Below, piece by piece: positions 1 to 9,217 of a DNA stretch of 46,064 bases. The translations under genes were made by a program, and so were the position numbers. The stretch's first letter is position 1. Every line of letters begins with the position of its first letter. Origin of the DNA: Nitrosospira sp. 56-18 (lineage in GTDB: Bacteria; Pseudomonadota; Gammaproteobacteria; Burkholderiales; Nitrosomonadaceae); NCBI GenBank assembly GCA_001899235.1, contig MKVR01000026.1, positions 1 through 46,064 on the forward strand. Reading direction: 5' to 3'. The notes below the pieces were generated by a model, which saw only the letters and a program-made list of their open reading frames with translations, was not told where the DNA came from and ran no database searches.

Positions 1-94
1 GCAGCCGCGTCTGACGAAGCAGGCTCTCCAACTGCTCCCCAAGATAACGCTCGCCATTGTATGTCGCCAGTGCGATAGACAGCCGATTGCTCAT
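1..94 (-). CDS. Family 2 glycosyltransferase, N-terminal fragment
   Basis: Only the first 31 codons lie in the window; the gene runs off the left edge. The start is the ATG at 92-94. The visible N-terminus (MSNRLSIALATYNGERYLGE...) is the classic opening of a GT-A fold family 2 glycosyltransferase: a hydrophobic beta strand, then the A-T-Y-N-G nucleotide-binding turn, then a helix ending LESLLRQT. Such enzymes transfer sugars from nucleotide-sugars onto polysaccharide or lipid acceptors at the cytoplasmic face. It lies downstream of bamC on the same strand with a 64 bp gap. Acceptor and donor cannot be judged from this fragment. Confidence 0.8.
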   Translation of the reverse strand, partial: MSNRLSIALATYNGERYLGEQLESLLRQTRL

Positions 95-158
95 CCCGGT
101 ATTGATCCAGCCTGACCTTCCCTGCCTATCGGTATTACTCTGCCTTACCGGTGCCGGA

Positions 159-1265
159 TTACTTCAGTTGCTCGTACAGCAAGCCCAGTATCCGGCTCGA
201 AGTGCTGGATTTCTCGGCCTCACCGTCCTTATTGAGTACTTTGACCTCTGTGGCCGCCGCACCGGCCTCGCTTAACTGGATACGATACTGATCCGCCGAA
301 TCGGCATTCTCGTCTCGCCAGAATAGCAATTTTGAAAGCAAGCCGCCACCCGTCTTGTTATCCGCATCCGGGTTGATATATCGGACGAAGTAAATTCCCT
401 GCGAACGGTCGCGATCCTCCACCGTGAACCCAACGCGGTCCAGCGCCAGCCCAACGCGCCGCCAGGCGCGATCGAACGCCTCGTTTACCGTCAGCACGCC
501 ACCCTTTTCACGATTCATGCGTGCCCGCTCCGTGTTGGCGGAACTGCCCACCATCGCCCTGGCACGCTCCTCCGCCACGCCGAATCGCATCATCAGACGG
601 GAGAGCATCTCGGCTTCCAGCTCAGGATCCGGAGGACGAGGCTGCCAGATCGTGCGCATATTGGCTTCCAGCACTTCATCCATGCCGCGATGACTGATGT
701 AAATCTCGGTAACGCCGTCCTCCCCGCGCTCCAGGCGGGTGCGAAACTTGTCCCGCTCCGCGCTTGAATAAAGTGTATCAAGAACTTTGGAAAGCGCACT
801 GCGAATCAGATCCTGTGGAATCTTTGCCCGGTTTTCCGCCCAATCCGTCTCCATCACCCCGGCTTCGGGCATCTCGATTTTGATAAGAAAACCCAGGTCG
901 TGCCAGAATTCCTTCACCACCGGCCATATCTCTTCCGGCTCGCCTTTCACCACCAGCCAGCGCTGCGTGCCGGAGCGCTCCATGCGCACGCCGGAATCAT
1001 CCAGTGTCGGCAGAATGGAACTGCCGCCCGATCCCGGCTGCTTGTTACGCTCCTTGCTGTAGGCAGAAAAAGTAGCGCTTCCTGTCGGATTGATATCCGG
1101 AACGACATAGCGCTCGTCGCTGCCCGGCGTGGTCAAGTCCGGCGGCACTTCCAGCGGAGGGAGCTTTCCCGCCGATTTATAATCGATTTTCTTGCCTTCC
1201 GGCAACAGGTTGCATCCTGCCATGCTTGCCACCAGGCATACTGCAACCACAATCCGCCATTTCAT
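159..1265 (-). CDS. bamC: Outer membrane protein assembly factor BamC (NlpB), lipoprotein
   Basis: Lipoprotein component of the BAM complex, which inserts beta-barrel proteins into the outer membrane. From the ATG at 1263-1265 the product is 368 residues, near the family size. Residues 1-18 form a lipoprotein signal peptide with lipobox S-M-A-G-C, making Cys18 the lipidated residue. The BamC-typical PLEVPPDLT segment follows, then a disordered linker and two grip-like domains. A GTG three codons upstream (1272-1274) is an alternative start; a GAGGGAG ribosome site lies about 11 nt before the ATG but only about 3 nt before the GTG, so the ATG is preferred. It follows dapA on the same strand, the arrangement common in proteobacteria. 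Confidence 0.9.
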   Translation of the reverse strand: MKWRIVVAVCLVASMAGCNLLPEGKKIDYKSAGKLPPLEVPPDLTTPGSDERYVVPDINPTGSATFSAYSKERNKQPGSGGSSILPTLDDSGVRMERSGTQRWLVVKGEPEEIWPVVKEFWHDLGFLIKIEMPEAGVMETDWAENRAKIPQDLIRSALSKVLDTLYSSAERDKFRTRLERGEDGVTEIYISHRGMDEVLEANMRTIWQPRPPDPELEAEMLSRLMMRFGVAEERARAMVGSSANTERARMNREKGGVLTVNEAFDRAWRRVGLALDRVGFTVEDRDRSQGIYFVRYINPDADNKTGGGLLSKLLFWRDENADSADQYRIQLSEAGAAATEVKVLNKDGEAEKSSTSSRILGLLYEQLK

Positions 1266-1463
1266 ATGCAACACCGGCTCCCTCTAATCATGACCGCCCA
1301 ACACGAAGGAGCCAGCCAACTCTGCAGGATTGGTGCCAGCCGCCGACTGAACGGATTCGAACGGATGCCGATGCTGGTTTCCATGGACGAGGCCAGGTGG
1401 ATGGTCCTCGGGGAAGCTTGCTCAGATGGATTGCGAACAACGGAATATGTGCTTCCATTTATA

Positions 1464-2357
1464 TCATTGTATTGCTATGCCTGCGTGGGATATCGCATCC
1501 CGGACAATCTGTCCGTTTCGATCGGATAATGGCGTCAGGGGCAGCCGCAGGGCCGGCCCAATCAGCCCCATCTGCGCCACCGCCCATTTCACCGGGATGG
1601 GATTGGCCTCAATAAACAGATCCTGATGCAGTTTAAGCAGCTTCCCGTTCAGGGAGCGCGCCTGGCCGAGATCGCCCGCAAATGCGGCAAGGCACATTTC
1701 ATGCATGAGCCGCGGAGCGACATTGGCGGTAACCGAAATCACCCCATCCGCCCCGAGCAGCAGCAACGCGAGTCCGCTCGCGTCATCTCCGCTATAAACC
1801 GAAAACCCCTCAGGGGCACGGCATAACAGATCAAAACCTCGCCCCATATCCCCGGTGGCATCCTTGATGCCGACAATATTGGGAATTTGAGCGAGGCGCA
1901 GCACCGTCTCGTTGCTTATGTCAGCCACGGTGCGGCCGGGAACATTGTATAAAATCTGGGGAATATCCACCGCTTCCGCGATCGCTCTGAAATGCCGGTA
2001 CAAACCCTCCTGGGTGGGCTTGTTATAGTAGGGCACGACCGACAGGCTCGCATCCGCGCCCGCATCCCTGGCGTACAGGGACAAGTCGATCGCTTCCCTC
2101 GTCGAATTCGCGCCGGTTCCCGCAATAACCGGAATGCGTCCCGCAACCCGTTCCACCGCCGTCCGGATCAACAGGTGATGCTCATCAAAATCCACGGTGG
2201 GAGATTCGCCAGTGGTGCCGACGACTACGATACCGTCCGTTCCCTCCGTCACGTGAAAATCGATCAGCGCGTGGAAACGTTCCAGGTCCAGCTCACCCCC
2301 CTCATGCATGGGCGTGACAATGGCAACCAGGCTTCCTCTGATTACGGCACCATGCAT
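1464..2357 (-). CDS. dapA: 4-hydroxy-tetrahydrodipicolinate synthase
   Basis: Condenses pyruvate with aspartate semialdehyde, the first committed step of lysine and diaminopimelate synthesis in the cytoplasm. The 297-residue TIM-barrel protein has the full family signature: G-T-T-G-E-S (Thr48/Thr49), Tyr111, the YNVPGR motif with Tyr137, and the Schiff-base Lys165 in GIKDATGD. The ATG at 2355-2357 has an AAGGG ribosome site. It is slightly longer at the N-terminus than the E. coli enzyme ([17 protein letters not shown]). bamC lies 198 bp downstream and clpB 306 bp upstream on the same strand. It competes with hom (14 kb) for aspartate semialdehyde. Confidence 0.96.
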   Translation of the reverse strand: MHGAVIRGSLVAIVTPMHEGGELDLERFHALIDFHVTEGTDGIVVVGTTGESPTVDFDEHHLLIRTAVERVAGRIPVIAGTGANSTREAIDLSLYARDAGADASLSVVPYYNKPTQEGLYRHFRAIAEAVDIPQILYNVPGRTVADISNETVLRLAQIPNIVGIKDATGDMGRGFDLLCRAPEGFSVYSGDDASGLALLLLGADGVISVTANVAPRLMHEMCLAAFAGDLGQARSLNGKLLKLHQDLFIEANPIPVKWAVAQMGLIGPALRLPLTPLSDRNGQIVRDAISHAGIAIQ

Positions 2358-2663
2358 GACAGTACCCTTAAAAAAAACGCCATTTTACCTGAATCTCGCG
2401 CCTCTCAATATAATTCCCGATTGGGGATGCACACCCCCGCGCCCTTCGACAGCAAAAAATCGAGAGCTGGCGGAGGAACAAGGACGAGCGGACCGGGACT
2501 TCTCTCTGCAATGCACGGCATCGGTAATGAAACGATGAACAATCACCTGGTCGTGGGATTGCGCGTCAGTCCGGGCAGCGACACCTTGCGCGCGCCGCCC
2601 GGCCCTCTCGAGACTGTGGAGCGGATTGATTAGTGCAAGGTGGAGCAAGGCAATGCTGTCTTG
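2358..2663. other. Intergenic region between clpB and dapA
   Basis: 306 bp without a convincing gene. Short open frames on both strands resemble no family. It holds a candidate dapA promoter (2382-2408). No terminator with a T-run was found after clpB. Confidence 0.5.
2382..2408 (-). promoter_or_regulatory. Candidate sigma-70 promoter of dapA
   Basis: On the minus strand TTGAGA (2403-2408, 5/6 match to the -35 consensus) and TAAAAT (2382-2387, 5/6 match to the -10) are separated by 15 bp, about 25 bp before the dapA start. The spacer is short, so this is a weak prediction. Confidence 0.35.
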
Positions 2664-5273
2664 CTACGATTTCGCAAATAACATCACTCCGTTTTTACAA
2701 TCCACCGTGATATTCTCCTTGGCTGCGAAGCGGCCTTCCAATATTTCCTTGGCCAGAGGGTTCTCGATCTGCGTCTGGATCGCGCGTTTCAACGGGCGCG
2801 CCCCGAAAACCGGGTCGAACCCCGCTTGCGCCAATTCCGCCAACGCCGCATCCGATACCTGGAGATTCATCTGGAGCTTTGCCAGCCGCGCCTCCAGTTG
2901 CTGTAGCTGGATCCGCGCTATGGATTTGATATGCTTCTCGTCCAGTGCATGGAACACCACCACCTCATCGATGCGATTGATGAACTCGGGCCGGAAATAG
3001 GCTTTCACCTCACCCATCACCGCCAGTTTGATGACCTGGTAATCATCCCCCGCCATTTGCTGGATCATCTGCGAGCCGAGATTCGAGGTCATTACGATCA
3101 CCGTGTTCTTGAAATCCACCGTGCGGCCTTGCCCATCCGTCATGCGACCGTCGTCGAGCACCTGAAGCAGAACATTGAATACGTCGGGATGCGCTTTTTC
3201 GACTTCATCCAGCAGAATCACCGCGTACGGTTTCCGCCGAACCGCTTCGGTCAGATAACCGCCTTCCTCGTATCCTACATAGCCCGGAGGTGCACCGATC
3301 AATCGGGCAACGGAATGTTTCTCCATGAACTCGGACATGTCGATACGGATGAGATGATCTTCGGCATCGAACAGGAAACCGGCCAGTGCCTTGCACAATT
3401 CGGTCTTGCCCACCCCCGTGGGACCCAGAAACAGAAACGAGCCATAAGGCCGGTTAGGGTCGGCCAGTCCCGCGCGCGAGCGGCGGATCGCATCGGACAC
3501 CAGCCGAACGGCCTCATCCTGGCCCACGACCCGTTCATGCAGTTTCTCCTCCATGTGCAGCAGCTTTTCCCGTTCGCCCTGCATCATCTTGGAGACCGGA
3601 ATGCCGGTCGCGCGCGATACCACCTCGGCGATCTCTTCCGCCCCCACCTGGGTGCGCAGCAGCTTCGGCCTGTTGCCGGGCGCATCGGATTCCGCCGCTT
3701 GCTCTTCGCGCTGCTGGTTGTTGAGTTGCGATTGCAATTGCGCCTCCAGTTGCGGAAGGCGTCCGTACTGCAATTCCGAAACCTTTTGCCAGTCTCCCTT
3801 GCGCGTTGCCGCTTCTATCTCCAGCCTGACCTTTTCCATCTCTTCCTTGATATGCTGGGAGCCTTGCACCAGCGACTTCTCGGCCTTCCAGATCTCTTCG
3901 AGATCGGCATACTCGCGCTCCAGTTTCGCGATTTCATCTTCCAGCAGGCTCAGGCGTTTCTGGGAAGCCTCGTCTTTTTCCTTCCTGACGGCCTCGCGCT
4001 CGATCTTGAGCTGGATAAGGCGCCGGTCCAGCCTGTCCATCGACTCAGGCTTGGAATCGATTTCCATGCGGATGCGGGCCGCCGCTTCATCGATGAGGTC
4101 GATAGCCTTGTCCGGCAGAAAACGATCGGTGATGTAGCGATGGGAAAGTTCGGCCGCGGCGACGATGGCGGGATCCGTGATATCGACGCCGTGGTGCACC
4201 TCGTATTTTTCCTGCAGCCCGCGCAGGATGGCGATAGTCGCTTCCACTGTGGGCTCCTCCACCAGCACCTTCTGGAATCGCCGCTCCAGCGCCGCGTCTT
4301 TCTCGATGTATTTGCGATATTCATTCAAGGTGGTGGCGCCCACGCAATGCAGCTCTCCGCGCGCCAGCGCGGGCTTGAGCATATTGCCCGCATCTATCGC
4401 CCCTTCCGCCTTGCCAGCCCCCACCATGGTATGAAGCTCGTCAATGAACACGATGATGCTGCCTTCACTCTGGGCAATCTCCTTCAGGACGGATTTCAGG
4501 CGTTCCTCGAACTCCCCACGGTACTTGGCGCCCGCCAGCAACGCCGCCATGTCGAGCGACAGCACGCGCTTGTCCTTCAGGGTTTCCGGCACCTCGCCAT
4601 TGACGATGCGCTGCGCGAGGCCTTCGACGATCGCCGTCTTGCCCACGCCGGGCTCGCCGATGAGAACCGGGTTATTCTTGGTGCGCCGCTGCAGTACCTG
4701 GACAGTGCGGCGAATCTCGTCATCCCGCCCGATCACCGGATCCAGCTTGCCCATGCGTGCGCGCTCGGTCAGGTCCAGCGTATATTTCTTCAGCGCTTCA
4801 CGGCTGCCCTCGGCTTCGGGACTGCCCACATTTTCTCCTCCCCTCACCGCGCTGATTGCCTGCTCCAGCGCGGCGCGACTGGCTCCGTGCTGCCGCAGCA
4901 GGTTGCCGGTTTCGCCTTTGTCCTGGCATGCCGCCAGCAGGAACATCTCGGATGCGATAAATTGATCGTTCCGTTTCTGCGCTTCCTTGTCGGCAAGGTT
5001 GAGCAGATTGCCGAGCTCGCGCGAGGCATTGATTTCCCCGCCGGTACCTTCCACCTTGGGCAAGCGTTCTATGGCCCTTTTCAAGGCATCGCGCAATGGA
5101 GGAACATTGGCGCCCGCCCGCTGCAGCAGCGAGGTGGTTGAGGCGTCTTCCTGCTGCAGGAGCGCAAGCAGCAAATGCTGCGGTTCAATATAGGGATTGT
5201 CCTGGCCCACGGCGATGCTCTGCGCATCGGCCAGCGCCTGCTGGAATTTGGTGGTCAGCTTGTCGAAACGCAT
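2664..5273 (-). CDS. clpB: ATP-dependent disaggregase ClpB
   Basis: Hexameric AAA+ chaperone that, with DnaK, pulls polypeptides out of aggregates after heat stress. The 869-residue length is typical. Order: Clp N-domain repeats (1-145), AAA1 with Walker A GEPGVGKT (206-213) and Walker B IVFIDELH, the long coiled-coil middle domain (about 410-530), AAA2 with Walker A GPTGVGKT (near 606) and sensor GARPLKR, and the C-terminal D2-small domain. The ATG start has an AAGGA ribosome site 6 nt upstream. A sigma-32-like promoter lies 36-62 bp upstream. A 736-codon open frame lies antisense within this gene; it is a by-product of GC-rich codon use. Confidence 0.98.
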   Translation of the reverse strand: MRFDKLTTKFQQALADAQSIAVGQDNPYIEPQHLLLALLQQEDASTTSLLQRAGANVPPLRDALKRAIERLPKVEGTGGEINASRELGNLLNLADKEAQKRNDQFIASEMFLLAACQDKGETGNLLRQHGASRAALEQAISAVRGGENVGSPEAEGSREALKKYTLDLTERARMGKLDPVIGRDDEIRRTVQVLQRRTKNNPVLIGEPGVGKTAIVEGLAQRIVNGEVPETLKDKRVLSLDMAALLAGAKYRGEFEERLKSVLKEIAQSEGSIIVFIDELHTMVGAGKAEGAIDAGNMLKPALARGELHCVGATTLNEYRKYIEKDAALERRFQKVLVEEPTVEATIAILRGLQEKYEVHHGVDITDPAIVAAAELSHRYITDRFLPDKAIDLIDEAAARIRMEIDSKPESMDRLDRRLIQLKIEREAVRKEKDEASQKRLSLLEDEIAKLEREYADLEEIWKAEKSLVQGSQHIKEEMEKVRLEIEAATRKGDWQKVSELQYGRLPQLEAQLQSQLNNQQREEQAAESDAPGNRPKLLRTQVGAEEIAEVVSRATGIPVSKMMQGEREKLLHMEEKLHERVVGQDEAVRLVSDAIRRSRAGLADPNRPYGSFLFLGPTGVGKTELCKALAGFLFDAEDHLIRIDMSEFMEKHSVARLIGAPPGYVGYEEGGYLTEAVRRKPYAVILLDEVEKAHPDVFNVLLQVLDDGRMTDGQGRTVDFKNTVIVMTSNLGSQMIQQMAGDDYQVIKLAVMGEVKAYFRPEFINRIDEVVVFHALDEKHIKSIARIQLQQLEARLAKLQMNLQVSDAALAELAQAGFDPVFGARPLKRAIQTQIENPLAKEILEGRFAAKENITVDCKNGVMLFAKS

Positions 5274-5308
5274 GGGAATTCCTTGGGTGGTTGAAAGAGT
5301 GCTTTTAT

Positions 5309-5335
5309 ATGTGGGAGCAAAACCGGAATTTCAAG
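5309..5335 (-). promoter_or_regulatory. Heat-shock (sigma-32/RpoH) type promoter of clpB
   Basis: Read on the minus strand, CTTGAAA (5329-5335) and CCCACAT (5309-5315) are separated by 13 bp. This closely matches the known RpoH consensus (CTTGAAA, 13-17 bp, CCCCATNT) and sits 36 bp before the clpB start, the expected place for a chaperone gene. Seen directly; sigma-factor assignment is by consensus. Confidence 0.75.
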
Positions 5336-5468
5336 GAGACACCCTTGTCGGCCTGCGCTGGGAAGATCCATTGGCGATACGGTTCGCCGTCCGGTGGCCG
5401 GGCCATCCTCTTCGGGTAGAATACGCAATCAATCGAACAAACGGGTTAACGGCAAACCGGGAGAGCTG

Positions 5469-6347
5469 ATGGATCTTGCCATCGAAATAAGGGATAACGT
5501 GGCTCGGGCGCTAGCGGAAGACCTCGGCCCCGAAAATGCGCACGACTGGGACAGCCGCGGGGATATCACCGCACAACTGATCCCCGCAGGCGAGATCGCC
5601 GCTGCCCGTGTCATCAGCCGCCAGAACGCGGTATTATGCGGCGTTCCGTGGTTCGATGCATGCTTCGCCGGATTGTCGCCCGATACCCGGATCGAATGGT
5701 TTGCAGGGGATGGCTCCGTCATAAACCCCGGCCAGGAACTCTGCCGGATCGCCGGGAAAGCACGCACGCTGCTGACGGGCGAGCGTTCCGCGCTGAACTT
5801 TCTTCAACTGCTGTCGGCAGTCGCAACGGAAACCTCGCACTATGTCAACGCGGTCCATGGAACTGGTGTCGTCATAGTGGATACCCGAAAAACCCTGCCC
5901 GGATTGCGGCTCGCGCAAAAGTACGCGGTGAAGTGCGGTGGCGGAACGAACCATCGCCTGGGGTTGTACGACGGCGTACTCATCAAGGAAAACCATGTCA
6001 TCGCGGCGGGCGGAATCATGCAGGCGTTGCGGGCTGTGGAAAAAATTGCATCGCCAGGATTATTCATGCAGGTGGAAGTGGAAACACTGGATGACTTGCA
6101 GGCTGCGCTTCATGCCGGCGCAAAAATGATTCTCCTGGACAATTTCGATCTCGAAAGCTTGAGAAAAGCAGTGGCGCTGAACAAGCGGGCATCCGGCAAG
6201 ACCGCGATACTGGAAGCATCCGGGGGAATCACCCTGGAAAACGTTCGTGCGGTAGCGGAAACCGGCGTGGACCGCATTTCCATCGGCAGCCTCACCAAGG
6301 ATATCAAGGCTGTGGATCTGTCGATGCGATTCATATCCAGAATCTGA
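5469..6347 (+). CDS. nadC: Nicotinate-nucleotide pyrophosphorylase (quinolinate phosphoribosyltransferase)
   Basis: Converts quinolinate and PRPP to nicotinate mononucleotide, CO2 and pyrophosphate in de novo NAD synthesis. The 292-residue product starts at the ATG at 5469, preceded by GGGAGAG; the frame is open 75 nt further upstream but that part is unrelated to the family. Family marks are TRKTLPGLR, the KCGGGTNHR substrate-binding segment, the LIKENH lysine motif and the C-terminal EASGGI and D-R-I-S-I-G-S-L-T-K phosphate-binding strand. Divergent from clpB; no other nad gene is in view. Downstream are two miniature mobile elements. Confidence 0.96.
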   Translation: MDLAIEIRDNVARALAEDLGPENAHDWDSRGDITAQLIPAGEIAAARVISRQNAVLCGVPWFDACFAGLSPDTRIEWFAGDGSVINPGQELCRIAGKARTLLTGERSALNFLQLLSAVATETSHYVNAVHGTGVVIVDTRKTLPGLRLAQKYAVKCGGGTNHRLGLYDGVLIKENHVIAAGGIMQALRAVEKIASPGLFMQVEVETLDDLQAALHAGAKMILLDNFDLESLRKAVALNKRASGKTAILEASGGITLENVRAVAETGVDRISIGSLTKDIKAVDLSMRFISRI

Positions 6348-6438
6348 CTGGGCGATGCAACGCAGCCATGTGCCGCAAAAATCGCGCAATCTGCCTGTAG
6401 CCGCCCTGTAGCGGACTCACCATGCGAGTGAACGCTAA

Positions 6439-6711
6439 GGAAGCGCTGAATAAATCCTCGCTGGTGCGGCGGTGGCTTTGCGGGATGGGATGCGCGAAAG
6501 GCGACGACGCGAATGGTTGATCCCCTTCGCTAGGAGCCTGACAAGGCAGACCGCTCGCAAAGCCCCGCCCCATAAGGGTTGCAGTAAAATCGGGTGCTCA
6601 CCGCGTTGCGCTCCTTGGCATCGTAGTCCCGGCTACGACCTGCGTCGCACGCCTTATGATCATCCCGATTTTACCAGCAACGCGCTCAGCGAGGATTTAT
6701 TCAGCGCTTCC
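6439..6711 (+). mobile_element. Miniature IS5-like element, copy A, with CTAA target duplication
   Basis: 273 bp. The left end GGAAGCGCTGAATAAATCC and right end GGATTTATTCAGCGCTTCC are perfect inverted repeats, extending to about 27 bp including CTCGCTG/CAGCGAG. The element is flanked by direct repeats CTAA (6435-6438 and 6712-6715). The ends resemble those of IS5 (GGAAGGTGCGAA...), and CTAA fits the YTAR target of IS5-family transposases. There is no transposase gene inside, so it must be non-autonomous. An inner hairpin (CGTAG-tcccgg-CTACG) is shared with the copy at 34965. Confidence 0.85.
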
Positions 6712-6768
6712 CTAAGTACCGTGGAAAGTCTTTACGGATCATGGATCTGGACCGTAAATGAGTGGTCG

Positions 6769-6783
6769 ACTGCCGGATTTAGG
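6769..6783 (-). repeat. Short dispersed repeat R2, copy 1
   Basis: The complement reads CCTAAATCCGGCAGT, an exact 15 bp match to 34911-34925 and close to the complement of 17438-17453. Only this core is shared here. Role unknown. Confidence 0.5.
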
Positions 6784-6939
6784 TTCATACCCAGCCCCGA
6801 GGAATGACGATCCAGCAAACCTGTAAATTCTTACAGCTATTCATCCGGATAAGGGTATTCGACAATGTTTGCGCCGTGTCTCGCGGTCTAGCCGTTCAAA
6901 TATTCGAGATTTGACTTCGCCTGCACTCGGATGAATTAA

Positions 6940-7037
6940 GGAAACAACGCTGAACGAATCCTCTCGGTGGCGCGGCGATGGCTTTGCGGGATGGGATGCG
7001 CGAAAAGCAACGCAGCGAATGGTTGTTCAGCGTTTTC
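6940..7037 (+). mobile_element. Miniature IS5-like element, copy B (98 bp)
   Basis: Shortest apparently complete copy. It runs from GGAAACAACGCTGAAC to GTTCAGCGTTTTC with imperfect inverted ends. It keeps the conserved left module (GGCTTTGCGGGATGGGATGC) also seen in the copies at 6439, 34965 and 42474. Flanks are TTAA (6936-6939) and TCAA (7038-7041), similar but not identical. It ends 27 bp before the glycosyltransferase start. Confidence 0.7.
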
Positions 7038-7064
7038 TCAAGTTTGCTCACCATGCCAGCATCC

Positions 7065-8252
7065 ATGAAAATACTCATTACCAACAATACGCTTGCAGCC
7101 TTGGGAGGTAGCGAGTGGGTAGTGGTCGACCTCGCGCGGGCTCTGGTCTCTCGAGGACATCAAGTTGCGGCATGCAGTTCGCAAATCGGCGAGGCAGGAA
7201 CCCTGTTAAAAGGAATGTCGGTTCCCACAATTCTCAATCCTTTCGAATCCCCCTTCAAGCCTGACATCATCCATGGGCAGCACCATCTGGATACGATGCG
7301 CGCTTTGTGTGCATTTCCTGGCGTGCCGGCCATCTATCATTGCCATGGATCGCTGCCGTGGGTGGAAAGACCGCCGGTTCATCCACGGCTTCTGTACTAC
7401 GTCGGGATGTGTTCGGTGGTTTCAGAGCGTATCCGTTTGTCGCTTGGCTTGACCGATCAGGAAGTCATGACCATTCCTAATTGGGTCGATCTCGACCGGT
7501 TTCGTTTTGTCCGCACGCCGAGGAAAAAACCCCGGACTGCGCTGCTCTACCTGAGAAGCTTCGACCGCACCGGCTGGCATGCCTCGCAGCTTTGCAAGGC
7601 CTTCGAATCCATGGGCATCAAGCTCGATCTCTGGCTGCCGCAAGGAGAGACGTGCGCGCCGGAGGTGGTGCTGCCCGAGTACGATATCGTTCTTGCATCC
7701 GGCCGATCGGCTATCGAAGCGATCGCTTCCGGATGTGCGCTTCTACCAATCAGTCCCAACGCATGCCTTGATCTTGCCGATCTGGACAACCTTGATTTAC
7801 TGCGGGGTCAGAATTTTTCGCCGAGGTTAACCACGGGTCAATTCAATTCTGCATCCATTATTCAGGCCGTTTCCGCATATGATGCTGATCGTGTCGCGGC
7901 CGTCACAACCGCCGTCAGGAGCAAATGCGCACTTCACGCCGCGGCAGGCGAACTGGAGGCTTTGTACACCAGAGCAATCGAGGATTTCAGCAAACAGGAC
8001 TCCCTTCCTTCATCCATATTCAAGGATGAACTGCACGCCATGGCAAGCTATATACAATCCGTCATGCCGATGGTACGAGACCGGGAAAGATTGCTTGCGG
8101 AGAATACCGATTGCCGCCAGGCAATGGCGGTAAAGGAGCAAACGATGGCAGCGTTCCTTGAATGCAACTCGATGCGCGTAACCAGGCCGGCAAGGGCGAT
8201 AAGACAATGGCTAAGGCGAGTTGGCAGACGGTTGAATCCCGTTCATGAGTAG
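7065..8252 (+). CDS. GT-B fold glycosyltransferase (family 4-like)
   Basis: Probable cytoplasmic glycosyltransferase of 395 residues. The N-terminus (MKILITNNTLAALGGSEWVVVDLARAL) is the acceptor-domain start of family 4 enzymes, with the G-G-S-E loop. The donor-domain motif is degenerate but visible (ASGRSAIEAIASGCALLP, equivalent to the GxxExxAxG nucleotide-sugar motif). A tail of about 110 residues is mostly helical. The frame is open for 29 codons upstream, but those codons come from mobile element copy B, so the ATG at 7065 (or 7053) is the likely start; neither has a strong ribosome site. It stands alone, and the substrate is unknown. Confidence 0.75.
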   Translation: MKILITNNTLAALGGSEWVVVDLARALVSRGHQVAACSSQIGEAGTLLKGMSVPTILNPFESPFKPDIIHGQHHLDTMRALCAFPGVPAIYHCHGSLPWVERPPVHPRLLYYVGMCSVVSERIRLSLGLTDQEVMTIPNWVDLDRFRFVRTPRKKPRTALLYLRSFDRTGWHASQLCKAFESMGIKLDLWLPQGETCAPEVVLPEYDIVLASGRSAIEAIASGCALLPISPNACLDLADLDNLDLLRGQNFSPRLTTGQFNSASIIQAVSAYDADRVAAVTTAVRSKCALHAAAGELEALYTRAIEDFSKQDSLPSSIFKDELHAMASYIQSVMPMVRDRERLLAENTDCRQAMAVKEQTMAAFLECNSMRVTRPARAIRQWLRRVGRRLNPVHE

Positions 8253-8316
8253 AACAAGGCTTTCAGGCATGGGCTCACCAATATTACATTGCGATAAAGG
8301 GCGGGGATTGCGATGC

Positions 8317-8610
8317 CTACCCGTCATCATCCCGCCCCTCCTGCCAGGTCAAATACGTCACGACGATAATGATGATTGCAACCGGAAGAATGACGTACCA
8401 ACCCAAGGCAGATCCCGCCCCGATATCGGAATGGTGCGGAGGCGGCGTGCTGATGATCTTCGACGCGTGAACGACCGCGACCATAAGGACCAGGACAAGA
8501 CCGGCAAGCCGCCGATTCCGGATCAGGATGCGGCCGGTAAGCTGATTCAGCAAATATGCAGCCAGAAACCCGAGGAAATAGATCGCAGTGTAAAAAATCA
8601 AAGCGCCCAT
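8317..8610 (-). CDS. Small integral membrane protein, unknown function
   Basis: 97 residues with three hydrophobic segments (about 4-24, 33-51 and 69-89) and a charged C-terminal tail (WQEGRDDDG). The codons look natural and no larger overlapping frame competes. It is convergent with the glycosyltransferase, with a 64 bp gap. I do not recognise the family. Confidence 0.6.
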   Translation of the reverse strand: MGALIFYTAIYFLGFLAAYLLNQLTGRILIRNRRLAGLVLVLMVAVVHASKIISTPPPHHSDIGAGSALGWYVILPVAIIIIVVTYLTWQEGRDDDG

Positions 8611-9145
8611 CGTCCGCCAGCTATCCGCTGATTACCCGCTTAAGTGCCATACTTATTCTCTGCATATCCGGAGGCGAAACGCAAGATCATTTTAGGAAAT
8701 AACTCGCCGAATCGCTATTCCCTCCATAGGATCATGGAAATCCTGGTCCTGCACCCATGCTGACCCTGGTTCATAAGCAACAATCACAATCCCATCCGCA
8801 AACTTCACTCTGCGGGAAGCGGGGAAGACCAGACTGAAAGAAAACTTTTACTTAGGCTCCTGTTATCAAAAGATCTTTCCACGAAGCGGAAGGGTTCTCG
8901 ATTGAGGCAAAATCCTTCCGGAATACCCTATTTCCCTATCACGGCCAAGGGCACGGAGTAATGGAACATCCGATGAACGCTTCCCAACCATTCCTCATCG
9001 TTTATAATTCAGCCGTCTCTCCAGATTTACGGTTCTCAGCCAAAACCCTCACCCACGGGCAACCACGCGTTTCACTGTTTTAAGCAGTTTCGTTTTAGTA
9101 CAAGCACGAGGCGCCACGTTCACTTTTATCCACAAGGAGGGCCGG
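8611..9145. other. Intergenic region before the antiporter
   Basis: About 535 bp without a supported gene. A TATAAT hexamer at 9003-9008 with a poor TTCCCA -35 (8981-8986) could be the antiporter promoter. I see no RNA gene or repeat. Confidence 0.45.
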
Positions 9146-9217
9146 GTGTATCCGAAAATAACGCTTGAGGCGGCAAATACGGCAGCTTTCCCGATATTGT
9201 CTCTCGTCCCGGCATGA
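9146..9217 (+). CDS. Possible 23-residue leader peptide coupled to the antiporter
   Basis: A GTG codon at 9146 has a near-perfect ribosome site AAGGAGG (9134-9140) five bases upstream. It opens a frame of 23 codons (YPKITLEAANTAAFPILSLVPA after the start) whose TGA overlaps the antiporter ATG as ATGA. The antiporter itself has no recognisable ribosome site. This is the usual geometry for translational coupling. The peptide has no known family, and expression is inferred. Confidence 0.4.
   Translation: MYPKITLEAANTAAFPILSLVPA

Larger units (their letters stand above)
6348..7064. other. Repeat-rich intergenic region
   Basis: About 717 bp between nadC and the glycosyltransferase without a credible gene. 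It holds two miniature elements (6439-6711 and 6940-7037), a copy of a second short repeat (6769-6783), and a perfect hairpin CTGTAA-attc-TTACAG at 6821-6836 of unknown role. Open frames here are read-through of element sequence. Confidence 0.6.

Noticed and set aside
2931-5141. 736-codon open frame antisense to clpB
   Set aside because: Its sequence has no family character and mirrors the codon pattern of clpB, which is unmistakable on the other strand.
6472-6807. 111-codon frame between nadC and the glycosyltransferase
   Set aside because: It is read through miniature element copy A; similar frames appear in other copies, so it reflects the repeat, not a gene.
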